DNA from: UBA940 sp031547885
GTDB lineage: Bacteria > Bacteroidota > Bacteroidia > Bacteroidales > Rikenellaceae
Assembly: GCA_031547885.1 (NCBI GenBank)
Contig: JAVBRO010000005.1
Coordinates: 118,978 to 182,977, forward strand
DNA: 64,000 nt
Direction: 5' to 3'
Shown here: positions 43,347-49,987 of the stretch, piece by piece
Layout: each line of letters begins with the position of its first letter
How positions within the stretch are numbered: the first letter of the stretch is position 1
Position numbers and translations under genes: made by a program
The notes under the pieces: generated by a model
The model's input: the letters and a program-made list of their open reading frames with translations, nothing else
What the model was told of the DNA's origin: nothing
The model's database searches: none

Positions 43347-44579
43347 ATGGCAGGGAAAAAGAAAGAATCAGCGCTTTTTACACCTTACAAACTGGGTAAC
43401 GCCACACTCCGCAACCGCACGGTCCGTTCGGCCGCGTTCGAGAGCATGGGGAAAGATTACAGCCCGACCCAGCAGCTCAGGGATTACCACGTGAGCGTCG
43501 CGCGGGGCGGGATCGGCATGACCACTCTGGCCTACGCTTCGGTCTCACGCACCGGCCTTTCGTTCAAAAGCCAGTTGTGGATGCGTTCTGAGATAGTTCC
43601 GGCGCTGAAGGAAATCACCGACGCCGTGCATGCCGAGGGCGCCGCGGTCTCGATCCAGTTGGGGCATTGCGGCAACATGACCCACTTCTCGACCGCCGGG
43701 CAGATACCCATTTCCGCCTCGACCGGCGTCAACCTCTATTCCCCGACCATAGTCCGCCGCGCCCGCCGCAGCGAGCTGGAGCAGATCGCGCTCGATTTCG
43801 GCAACGCCGTGAGGCTGGCGCACGAAGCGGGTTTCGACTGCGTCGAGATACATGCCGGCCACGGATATATGATTAGCCAGTTCCTTTCGCCGCTCACCAA
43901 TCACCGCCGCGACGAGTTCGGCGGGACACTCGAGAACCGCATGCGCTTCATGAGGATGTGCCTCGCGGAAGTGATGAAAGCAAAGGACGAGACAGGGATA
44001 GGCGTTCTCGTCAAACACAATATGTACGACGGTCTGCACTGCGGGATACAGGTGCCCGAAAGCATCGAAATAGCTAAGGTTATCGAGAGTTACGGCGTCG
44101 ACGGCATCGTTTTGAGCGGCGGTTTCGTGAGCCGCACCCCGATGCTGGTTATGCGCGGCGCTATGCCCGTAAAGACGCTTACCTATTATATGAAGAACCC
44201 CCTGCTGAAGATCGGGGTGAAGCTGGCCGGATGGCTCATGATGAGGCCCTATCCATGGTCGGAGTGCTATTTCCTGGAAGACGCCGAAAAGTTCCGCGCC
44301 GAACTGAAATGTCCGCTCGTTTATGTGGGCGGCATCGTCAGCCGCGAAGGGGCCGACAGGGCGCTGGACGCCGGTTTCGAGATGGTCCAGATGGCCCGCT
44401 GCCTTGTCGCCGAACCCGATTTCGTCGACCGGATGAAAAACGAAGGCGAAGGGTGCCGGAGCATCTGCGACCACAAGAATTATTGTATCGGGCGCATGTA
44501 CAGTGTCGATATGCAGTGCCACCGCAATTGCCCGGACCTGCCGCGTAAACTGCAACGGGAGATAGAGAAACAGCCATGA
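43347..44579 (+). CDS. Old-yellow-enzyme-type NADH:flavin oxidoreductase
   Basis: 410 residues from the ATG at 43347 (a TTG two codons earlier is possible). The FMN TIM barrel shows TPYKLGNATLRNRTVRSAAF, SIQLGHCGN, VEIHAGHGYMISQFLSPLTN and HRRDEFGGTLENRMRF, with the phosphate site YVGGIVSREGADRAL. The C-terminus has a cysteine-rich stretch (CRSICDHKNYCIG, then MQCHRNCPD) like the iron-sulfur site of BaiH/2,4-dienoyl-CoA reductases, but the FAD/NAD domain that follows in those enzymes is absent. Enzymes of this type reduce activated C=C bonds. Relatives in gut bacteria reduce 3-oxo-delta-4 or delta-1 steroids, including 5-beta reduction. Confidence 0.88.
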   Translation: MAGKKKESALFTPYKLGNATLRNRTVRSAAFESMGKDYSPTQQLRDYHVSVARGGIGMTTLAYASVSRTGLSFKSQLWMRSEIVPALKEITDAVHAEGAAVSIQLGHCGNMTHFSTAGQIPISASTGVNLYSPTIVRRARRSELEQIALDFGNAVRLAHEAGFDCVEIHAGHGYMISQFLSPLTNHRRDEFGGTLENRMRFMRMCLAEVMKAKDETGIGVLVKHNMYDGLHCGIQVPESIEIAKVIESYGVDGIVLSGGFVSRTPMLVMRGAMPVKTLTYYMKNPLLKIGVKLAGWLMMRPYPWSECYFLEDAEKFRAELKCPLVYVGGIVSREGADRALDAGFEMVQMARCLVAEPDFVDRMKNEGEGCRSICDHKNYCIGRMYSVDMQCHRNCPDLPRKLQREIEKQP

Positions 44580-45388
44580 AGTTAAAGAAAAAATGGCGCA
44601 GCGCGGACGATGACTGGGCATTGGTGACGGGTGGATGCAGCGGCATCGGCCAGGCCATCGCCGAAAAACTCGCGTCGATGGGCTACAACATCGCCATTGC
44701 CGACATCGACGCCGACGGACTCGGCAAGACCGAGGCCGATCTCCGCGAACGTTTCGGGGTCGAGGTCCGCGGCATCGAGATAGACCTCGCCCGTATGGAA
44801 TCGGCAGGACGGCTCCACGACTGGTGCGTCCGCGAACAGATCGAACCCCTGGTGCTCGTCAATAACGCGGGTATTTTCAGCTACAGGGACATACTCGATA
44901 CGGACACAGGCCGGATCGAGAAGATGCTCGGCCTGCATATTCTGACAGTTACGATGCTCTGCCGTCTGTTCGGCGCCGATATGGCCCGGCGGGGCAGGGG
45001 ATACATCCTCAATATGTCGTCCTATTCGATGTGGATGCCGTGGCCCGGGCTCGCACTCTACAGCGCCACAAAGAGTTACATTCGTAATTTCTCGAAGTCG
45101 ATATCATACGAACTGCGCGAAAAAGGGGTGGGGGTCACGACGGTCCTTCCGGCGGGTGTGACCACTGGTCTGTACGGACTTGCGGAGAAATGGCAGCGGA
45201 TCGGGAAAAACTTAGGCGTTCTGCTCACGCCCGAAAAGACGGCCCGGGTGTCGCTTGCCGCGATGTTCCGCCGCCGGATGCAGTATGTCCCGGGATTCCT
45301 GATGCGTCTGGTACTGCCTTTGCTGAAGGTACTGCCTGCGTGGGTGATCGGGATCGCCCGCCGCAAAACCATTAAATTCCAAAGATAA
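44576..45388 (+). CDS. Short-chain dehydrogenase/reductase, last gene of steroid-type cluster
   Basis: 270 residues. It overlaps the flavin reductase by ATGA, so the two are translationally coupled. The SDR sites are TGGCSGIG, NNAG, catalytic Ser in LNMSSYSMWMP, and YSATK. The C-terminus is hydrophobic and basic (FLMRLVLPLLKVLPAWVIGI), as in membrane-associated steroid or ketoreductase SDRs. It is related in plan to the first SDR of the cluster but clearly distinct. A second hydroxysteroid dehydrogenase of opposite stereochemistry (3-alpha versus 3-beta) is an attractive but untested role. Confidence 0.87.
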   Translation: MKLKKKWRSADDDWALVTGGCSGIGQAIAEKLASMGYNIAIADIDADGLGKTEADLRERFGVEVRGIEIDLARMESAGRLHDWCVREQIEPLVLVNNAGIFSYRDILDTDTGRIEKMLGLHILTVTMLCRLFGADMARRGRGYILNMSSYSMWMPWPGLALYSATKSYIRNFSKSISYELREKGVGVTTVLPAGVTTGLYGLAEKWQRIGKNLGVLLTPEKTARVSLAAMFRRRMQYVPGFLMRLVLPLLKVLPAWVIGIARRKTIKFQR

Positions 45389-45389
45389 A

Positions 45390-45421
45390 TTTGACAAATT
45401 GGCTTAAAGGGTTTATCTTTG
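45390..45421 (+). promoter_or_regulatory. tRNA-Pro promoter (TTTG-N20-TATCTTTG)
   Basis: TTTG at 45390-45393 and TATCTTTG at 45414-45421, exactly 20 bases apart, end 14 bases before the mature tRNA. Confidence 0.88.
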
Positions 45422-45435
45422 CGGCCTGAGAACGA

Positions 45436-45510
45436 CGAGGTGTAGCGCAGTCCGGTTAGCGCACCTGCTTTGGGAGCAGGGGGTCCCAGGTTCGAATCCT
45501 GGTACCTCGA
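45436..45510 (+). tRNA. tRNA-Pro (anticodon TGG)
   Basis: 75 nucleotides. The acceptor CGAGGTG pairs with TACCTCG, discriminator A. The anticodon stem CCTGC / GCAGG carries a loop TTTGGGA, giving anticodon TGG. The T arm is CCAGG-TTCGAAT-CCTGG. CCA is not encoded. It has its own promoter and terminator. Confidence 0.96.
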
Positions 45511-45511
45511 C

Positions 45512-45644
45512 AAAACAATCAAAATGAAATAAGCCATCGTGAGATGGCTTTTTCTTTGGAAGCAGGCTGAGTCAAATTTATTTGAACGAAGGCCTGGTTA
45601 CAAAGAAAAAGGTATTGCGAGCAATATTTCATTTTGATTGTTTT
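45512..45644. repeat. Perfect 20-bp inverted repeat just after tRNA-Pro
   Basis: The 20 bases at 45512-45531 (AAAACAATCAAAATG and the next five) have an exact reverse complement at 45625-45644. The 93 bases between hold the tRNA terminator and a small palindrome TATTGC-GA-GCAATA. This could be the footprint of a small non-autonomous element or of an integration at the tRNA. Confidence 0.8.
45531..45553 (+). terminator. Terminator of tRNA-Pro
   Basis: The stem AAGCCATC / GATGGCTT with a 4-base loop is followed by TTTC. It is nested inside the 20-bp inverted repeat. Confidence 0.85.
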
Positions 45645-45767
45645 TAGCCGCCCCTGCGGCAAGCAGCACAGGATCATGAGCGTCTGCAAGACGCGAATAA
45701 TCCTATTGACTCAGACGTGCATCATCAAAAAAATCCTTATATTGCAAGTACGATTAAAACAACACCG

Positions 45768-46265
45768 ATGAAACAGATATTGCTAATGATCATTGCCGTA
45801 TTATTTTGTCAACAGATTGCCGCCCAAAATATATATTACGGCCATTGGGGTTCTCGGCTTTTCCCGGGGCATTGGGATGTTTTTGTTACCGTAAGCGAGG
45901 ATAGTATCAGATATGAAGCTTATAATCATGCATATACTGATTGGCACATAGAAAAACGTAAAATCTCAATACCAGTCAGCGATATAGATCGATACGGAAC
46001 GCAAAATGATACGCTGCAAATAAATATCGAAGAAAAGAGAATACATATTAAAGATGGTGATTTAGATTTAAAATTACAGAGTAAAGTTAAGGCTAAAGGG
46101 AGCCTCTGCAGGATTCGTAAGTTAGCGTATGCGGATAAAGTCGCTCGCGAAAACGGCATTAAAGATTTTTGGGACCTGTATTCATATGAAAATTTTGAAT
46201 TAACGGAAGAGGAGTTTTACGCGAAGGTAGATGACAATCTCAGATTACTCCTGCTTTCACAATAA
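45768..46265 (+). CDS. Small exported protein of unknown function
   Basis: 165 residues from the ATG at 45768, chosen because it gives a clean signal peptide (MKQILLMIIAVLFCQQIAAQ). The mature part has FPGHWDVFVTVSEDSIRYEA and looks like a small beta domain with basic strands. No family is recognised. GC is low compared with the neighbours, and a structured hairpin region (45670-45704) lies upstream, so the gene may have come with the element next to tRNA-Pro. Confidence 0.6.
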   Translation: MKQILLMIIAVLFCQQIAAQNIYYGHWGSRLFPGHWDVFVTVSEDSIRYEAYNHAYTDWHIEKRKISIPVSDIDRYGTQNDTLQINIEEKRIHIKDGDLDLKLQSKVKAKGSLCRIRKLAYADKVARENGIKDFWDLYSYENFELTEEEFYAKVDDNLRLLLLSQ

Positions 46266-46303
46266 TCGTACACAGTCTGCGCGGTAGTGTCATTGTCAAA
46301 GAG

Positions 46304-46329
46304 AAAGGACGGTTGCGAAACCGTCCTTT
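46304..46329. terminator. Bidirectional terminator
   Basis: The stem AAAGGACGG / CCGTCCTTT with a short loop is followed by T residues on the plus strand and CTTTCTCTTT on the minus strand. It lies between two convergent genes. Confidence 0.82.
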
Positions 46330-46381
46330 TGCTATAAAATAAACCGCCGTGGCCGTTGCCACCCGCCGTCGGCGTTCCGAC

Positions 46382-47053
46382 TTACGCCTTTTCGTTATCG
46401 ATCACTTTCCATACTCCGGCGGCCAATGCGGCGCCTACGAGCGGAGCGGCGATGAACACCCAAAGCTGGCTGAGGGCTTCTCCGCCCTGGAAAATGGCCG
46501 GGCCGATACTGCGGGCCGGGTTCACCGAAGTCCCGGTGATGGGGATGCAGACGATATGGACGAGCACCAGAGCAAGACCGATCGCGAGGCCCGCGAACTG
46601 GTTGTTCGCCCCTTTCGATGTGACGCCAAGAACTACCATCACGAAGATGAATGTAAAGACGGTTTCGGCGATGAGGGCCGGGACGAGCATCCCGGCGGCA
46701 TATCCGTTGGCTCCGGTGTGCGTCGTGGTCGATGCGAAATCCTTTGCGATAACCCACAGGATCGCCGAGCCGATGATGGCGCCGATCACCTGGAAGATCA
46801 TGTACATGACGGCGTCCTTTCCGGACATGCGTCCCGACAGCCATACGCCGAGCGTGATGGCCGGGTTGATGTGGCAGCCCGAGACCTTACCGATGGAGTA
46901 GGCCATGGCGACGACCGAGAGGCCGAACGCAAATGCCACTCCGAGCGTTCCCACGGAGATGAATCCCTGGGGCGCTCCTGCGAATACGGCCGCACCGCAG
47001 CCCATAAGCACCAGAACCATGGTGCCGATCAATTCTGCAAAATACTTTTTCAT
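46382..47053 (-). CDS. aqpZ: Aquaporin Z-type water channel
   Basis: 223 residues from the ATG at 47053 (a start 36 bases upstream only adds polar residues). It has six membrane segments and the two pore half-helices: GCHINPAITLG and GTSVNPARSIGP, both with intact NPA. The His in the second half (ALVLVHIVCIPITGTSVNPARS) and the small GTSVNPAR arginine form the narrow AqpZ-type selectivity filter, so water rather than glycerol is the likely substrate. It has its own transcript. Confidence 0.95.
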   Translation of the reverse strand: MKKYFAELIGTMVLVLMGCGAAVFAGAPQGFISVGTLGVAFAFGLSVVAMAYSIGKVSGCHINPAITLGVWLSGRMSGKDAVMYMIFQVIGAIIGSAILWVIAKDFASTTTHTGANGYAAGMLVPALIAETVFTFIFVMVVLGVTSKGANNQFAGLAIGLALVLVHIVCIPITGTSVNPARSIGPAIFQGGEALSQLWVFIAAPLVGAALAAGVWKVIDNEKA

Positions 47054-47129
47054 TAAAGTCGGTTTTTTAATTGAGTTGGTTGATAACAAATCTAAGAAAA
47101 ATCCTGAAGCCGGTGAAAAATAACTCAGA

Positions 47130-47897
47130 CTATTTTTCGATCACGTCTTTCTGGCGTTCGGTTTGAGAGCCTTTTTCGTGCTCTTTTCCTTTCAGGACCT
47201 CTTCGTTTTTATTGTCTATGTCCTTGATTACGGTCTTGCCGCCGTCGTCTTTCTGTTTTTCGATCCAGCGGTCGCCTTCTTCGATATCCTTACTCGTTTC
47301 TTTGTAGCGTTCGCCGTTCTCGAGGGTTTTGATCGTTTCGACCTGTCCGTCCCTCTTTGTGATCTCCTTGACGAACTGTTTTTCACCGGCGTCATTGGTT
47401 TTCACAAAATCGCGGTCGGTACCCTCTTTAATTTTGACGACTTCCCTGTCGCCGTCGTTGTTAACGGCCGTCCACACCTCTTTGTTGTTGTTGACGCGGA
47501 CTTTCCATACGGTGTCGTCGAGGATCATCGCGTAGCTGACTGTTTCGACCAGCCCGTCGTTGTAGGTATTTGTCAGCACGACGTCTGCGTACTTTCCGTC
47601 GGGAGCTACTTTTTCCGACGTTACGGCAACGTTTTTGATTCCGCCTTTTTCATCGACTGATGGCTTATGTATGGTTTTAAGGGTGGCCGAGTGTACTTTT
47701 TTCACTTCCGGCTTTACGGGTGCGGCCGGTTCTTCGAAAACGATGACGTCCACGAAACCGTCGTAGTCGCCGTTGGAGAGCAGCTCGGTGTACTCTTTGG
47801 CGGCCAACGCAGCGGTTTTTTCGGCTTTTTTCTCTTTACACGATGCGAATGAAGCTGCAACGGCGCAGAACAGTGCGAGGTAAACGATTTTTTTCAT
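47130..47897 (-). CDS. Lipoprotein of a local paralogous family, unknown function
   Basis: 255 residues with lipobox FASC near 20. The N-terminal 120 residues resemble a DUF4878-type fold (AAKEYTELLSNGDYDGFVDVI, ending VSYAMILDDTVWKVRVN). The C-terminal half is rich in Lys, Glu and Asp. The block WKVRVNNNKEVWTAVNNDGD followed by EVVKIKEG and DRDFVK is shared in pattern with the proteins at 48070 and 48734. It could be a periplasmic stress or binding protein; nothing catalytic is seen. The stop codon lies in a hairpin (GAAAAATA / TATTTTTC, 47115-47137) that may terminate the gene. Confidence 0.68.
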   Translation of the reverse strand: MKKIVYLALFCAVAASFASCKEKKAEKTAALAAKEYTELLSNGDYDGFVDVIVFEEPAAPVKPEVKKVHSATLKTIHKPSVDEKGGIKNVAVTSEKVAPDGKYADVVLTNTYNDGLVETVSYAMILDDTVWKVRVNNNKEVWTAVNNDGDREVVKIKEGTDRDFVKTNDAGEKQFVKEITKRDGQVETIKTLENGERYKETSKDIEEGDRWIEKQKDDGGKTVIKDIDNKNEEVLKGKEHEKGSQTERQKDVIEK

Positions 47898-47958
47898 AGT
47901 TTAATTGATTGATTTATTAAGGCTTGTATTCGTAAATAATTTCTTATCCTCGATAAAT

Positions 47959-47976
47959 CGTTCATTAAACGTGCCA
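47959..47976 (-). promoter_or_regulatory. TGGCACG-type promoter-like motif
   Basis: On the minus strand TGGCACGTTTAATGAACG lies 62-79 bases before the start of the 47130 gene. It resembles a sigma-54 -24 box with a weak -12 part. A close relative lies at 49224-49242. Confidence 0.4.
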
Positions 47977-48019
47977 AACTGCCTGTGGGGCTGAAATATT
48001 CACAGAGGCGGACGCAAAA

Positions 48020-48044
48020 AAGCAGCCCCTTTTGAGGACTGCTT
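48020..48044 (-). terminator. Terminator of 48070 gene
   Basis: The minus-strand stem AAGCAGTCC / GGGCTGCTT is followed by a T run (A residues at 48016-48020). Confidence 0.8.
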
Positions 48045-48069
48045 CTCTTGTATAAAAGCGGCTTGATGC

Positions 48070-48582
48070 CTATTTGCTTTTCTTTGCTTTCTTGTCTTTT
48101 TTTGCCTGTTCCTGTTCCAGGGCTTTTGCTATGACTTGGCATCCGTTTTCGTTGGTGATGCTTTTTACGACATACTTTTCTTTCTCTTCGTATATCTTGG
48201 CTACGTGTTTTTTACCGTTGCCGCTGTTGAGATCCTTGGCGAACATCCTGTCCCTTCCGACATGGGCTTTCACTTTCGTGCTTTTTTTGCCCTCTTTCAT
48301 TTTGACATAGACGTCTTGGCCCTGCGGGTTGCCTGCTACCCATGTTTCGCCGTGTTTTTTCGTTTTCACGCGCCAGTTGTACCCGGCCTTGATCATACCT
48401 TCCTTCACTTTGTCGAAGTTGACGTCGCCGGCCTCGTACGCCTTGTGGATATCGCGCTGGTCGGCGATCATTTTAACCGGCACCTGTCCGCATGCGCACA
48501 CTTTCTCTATTTTTTGTGCGTTTGCGTTTGATACTGAAAATACCGCAGCCACGGCTGCTGCTGCAAAAATTAGTTTTTTCAT
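48070..48582 (-). CDS. Exported basic protein of the same local family
   Basis: 170 residues with a signal peptide (about 1-22, ending NANAQ). Two cysteines (CACGQ) lie near the mature N-terminus. The middle has YNWRVKTKKHGETWVAGNPQ and VYVKMKEG, then KKHVAKIYEEKEKYVVKSI and NENGCQVI, which match the protein at 48734 block by block (KKHIAKIREEEKRHIRKDI, NESGVQIV). The C-terminus is a lysine-rich tail. No known family is recognised. It has a strong housekeeping-type promoter. Confidence 0.7.
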   Translation of the reverse strand: MKKLIFAAAAVAAVFSVSNANAQKIEKVCACGQVPVKMIADQRDIHKAYEAGDVNFDKVKEGMIKAGYNWRVKTKKHGETWVAGNPQGQDVYVKMKEGKKSTKVKAHVGRDRMFAKDLNSGNGKKHVAKIYEEKEKYVVKSITNENGCQVIAKALEQEQAKKDKKAKKSK

Positions 48583-48662
48583 AATCTTATTAATTTAATT
48601 GGTTTGGTTTGAAAAAAATCAATTCCAGTAAAACGTATGCCGGGGTACATCCTATTATCGGA

Positions 48663-48693
48663 CAAATATATAAAAGAAAAAGCAGCTTTCAAA
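48663..48693 (-). promoter_or_regulatory. Promoter of 48070 gene (TTTG-N19-TATATTTG)
   Basis: On the minus strand TTTG (plus 48690-48693) and TATATTTG (plus 48663-48670) are 19 bases apart. The -33 box is inside the terminator hairpin of the preceding gene. Confidence 0.8.
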
Positions 48694-48703
48694 TAGCTGC
48701 TTT
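48679..48703 (-). terminator. Terminator of 48734 gene
   Basis: The stem AAAGCAGCT / AGCTGCTTT is followed on the minus strand by TTCTTTTAT. Confidence 0.82.
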
Positions 48704-48733
48704 CCATTAACTGCGAATTAATTAAGAATATTT

Positions 48734-49171
48734 TCACTTCACCGAGACGATCTGCACGCCGCTTTCGTTGGAAATATCTTTTCTGATGTGCCTTTTTTCC
48801 TCTTCCCTGATCTTTGCTATGTGTTTTTTCTTTTGCGCCGGTTCGATGTTTTTCATGAATTCCCTGTCGTCGCCGGCTTTAGCCTTGGTGAACGATTTGT
48901 AATCGTTGCCTTTCAACTTTACCACGACGTTTTCGCTTTCATTGTTTATCGCATACCAGATCTGTTTCCCTTTGCGGTTCGAGACCTTCCAGAGGTTTTC
49001 GGTGAGCAGCATGGAGTGCCTCACGTCCCTGATCTGGCCGTTTTTGTAATATCTGTGGATATCTTCGTTGTTGCGGTTGAAGTTGCCTTTCGGGTCGGGT
49101 CCCTGTGCTTTCGTTTCTGCGGCCGTGAATACCGCCGCTGCTGCGGCCGCTGCATAAAATAACTTTTTCAT
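48734..49171 (-). CDS. Small exported protein of the same local family
   Basis: 145 residues with a signal peptide (about 1-22, ending TKAQ). The shared blocks are ENLWKVSNRKGKQIWYAINN, VVVKLKG, FMKNIEPAQKKKHIAKI, REEEKRHIRKDI and SNESGVQIV. It is the shortest of the three paralogues and lacks the N-terminal extension of the 47130 protein. The function is unknown; a periplasmic or surface location is expected. A TGGCACG-type motif lies upstream. Confidence 0.7.
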   Translation of the reverse strand: MKKLFYAAAAAAAVFTAAETKAQGPDPKGNFNRNNEDIHRYYKNGQIRDVRHSMLLTENLWKVSNRKGKQIWYAINNESENVVVKLKGNDYKSFTKAKAGDDREFMKNIEPAQKKKHIAKIREEEKRHIRKDISNESGVQIVSVK

Positions 49172-49223
49172 GTTTTTACGTATTTAGATGATTATAATAA
49201 TTGTTTGTCATTCGGGTTGCATA

Positions 49224-49242
49224 GAATTCACGAAACGTGCCA
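49224..49242 (-). promoter_or_regulatory. TGGCACG-type promoter-like motif
   Basis: On the minus strand TGGCACGTTTCGTGAATTC lies 53-71 bases before the 48734 gene start. It shares TGGCACGTTT-x2-TGAA with the motif at 47959-47976. Confidence 0.4.
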
Positions 49243-49293
49243 GAGGCGGCTCGGCAGCTGTGAAAAAGGGCTTGCCCGTCAGTTGGGAAAAAA

Positions 49294-49461
49294 TTAAGGC
49301 AGTTCTCGGTGAACTGCCTTTGCTTTCTTTCGGTCATATGTTTTCTTTGACGCATGCACGCGGTTCCGTGGAACGGGACGCCCGTATAGTTCCAGTTCTG
49401 CTTCGCGGCTTCCGCGCCGTGCGGCCTTGACGTAATCGCTGTGGGTTTGTTTCTTTTTCAT
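49294..49461 (-). CDS. Small basic protein, 55 residues
   Basis: ATG at 49461, TAA at 49294-49296. The product begins MKKKQTHSDYVKAARRGSRE, continues AELELYGRPVPRNRVHASKK and ends TYDRKKAKAVHRELP. A terminator hairpin (AAGGCAGTTC / GAACTGCCTT, 49296-49320) coincides with the last codons and is followed on the minus strand by TTTTTT, which supports transcription on this strand. TAATTTTG (a -7 box, plus 49469-49476) lies directly before the ATG, which suggests a nearly leaderless message. The pattern (basic, SKK-YDRKK near the end) resembles small conserved Bacteroidales proteins of unknown function that I recall but cannot name. Confidence 0.65.
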   Translation of the reverse strand: MKKKQTHSDYVKAARRGSREAELELYGRPVPRNRVHASKKTYDRKKAKAVHRELP

Positions 49462-49480
49462 ACGCCGGCAAAATTACAAA

Positions 49481-49502
49481 ATAAGGAGCAAAAGCTCCTT
49501 AT
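49481..49502 (-). terminator. Terminator of 49508 gene
   Basis: The stem ATAAGGAGC / GCTCCTTAT with loop AAAA is followed on the minus strand by TTTGTAATTTTG. Confidence 0.8.
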
Positions 49503-49507
49503 TTTAT

Positions 49508-49870
49508 CTACCATTTGTTCTCGTCCAGCGTACTCTTCAGCCGCTGGGCATGTTCTTCCGCGCGGTTGGTCAGTTTGGACGACGCTTCCGAGACCTTGTT
49601 TCCGAACTTCTGCGTATTTTCCGCGAATTTGTCCACCGTGTTGATGTAGGTCTCCGCAGCCTTGTGTTTTACATCGGCCACTTTCCCGGCGACGACGTTT
49701 TGCGCATGGTCGCTCTTGTCCGAAATTTTCCGGCCGATGTCCTCTGCTTTTTCCGATGCTTTGTGGATTTTTGCTTTCATTTCCTTGCGCACTTCGGCGG
49801 CAAGTTCGGCGGCCTTTTCCTTTATCTTCCCGCCGTCGTTTTCCTGGATGTTGTCTTTTGTCTTTTCCAT
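49508..49870 (-). CDS. Alanine/lysine-rich amphipathic helical protein
   Basis: 120 residues, no signal peptide, almost wholly helical with 11- and 7-residue periodicity (EKAAELAAEVRKEMKAKIHK, ADVKHKAAETYINTVDKFAE). It resembles LEA-like, apolipoprotein-like or YtxH-tail proteins linked to stress. It could stabilise membranes or proteins during stress; this is a pattern-level guess. A GGCACG-N4-TTGTT motif (sigma-54-like) lies 41-57 bases before its start. Confidence 0.62.
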   Translation of the reverse strand: MEKTKDNIQENDGGKIKEKAAELAAEVRKEMKAKIHKASEKAEDIGRKISDKSDHAQNVVAGKVADVKHKAAETYINTVDKFAENTQKFGNKVSEASSKLTNRAEEHAQRLKSTLDENKW

Positions 49871-49910
49871 GGGTTCTATATTTTTATAAGTGTTTTTATA
49901 TGGATAATAA

Positions 49911-49927
49911 CAACAATCGGCGTGCCG
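49911..49927 (-). promoter_or_regulatory. Sigma-54-like motif CGGCACG-N4-TTGTT
   Basis: On the minus strand CGGCACGCCGATTGTTG is close to the sigma-54 consensus TGGCACG-N4-TTGC(A/T). It lies upstream of the helical-protein gene. The TT in place of the GC pair at -12 makes it uncertain. Confidence 0.4.
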
Positions 49928-49950
49928 GGATCGCAGTTTTACATGAAAAA

Positions 49951-49980
49951 AAACGGCGCGACTGTTTGGTCGCGCCGTTT
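49951..49980 (-). terminator. Terminator of 49988 gene
   Basis: A 12-bp GC-rich stem (AAACGGCGCGAC with its complement) and a 6-base loop are followed on the minus strand by a run of T residues (A residues at 49946-49953). It lies directly after the stop. Confidence 0.88.
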
Positions 49981-49987
49981 TAAAAAG

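Noticed and set aside
49188..49430. 80-codon plus-strand frame
   Set aside because: It lies over the 55-codon minus-strand gene with its own terminator, and its sequence shows no domain pattern.
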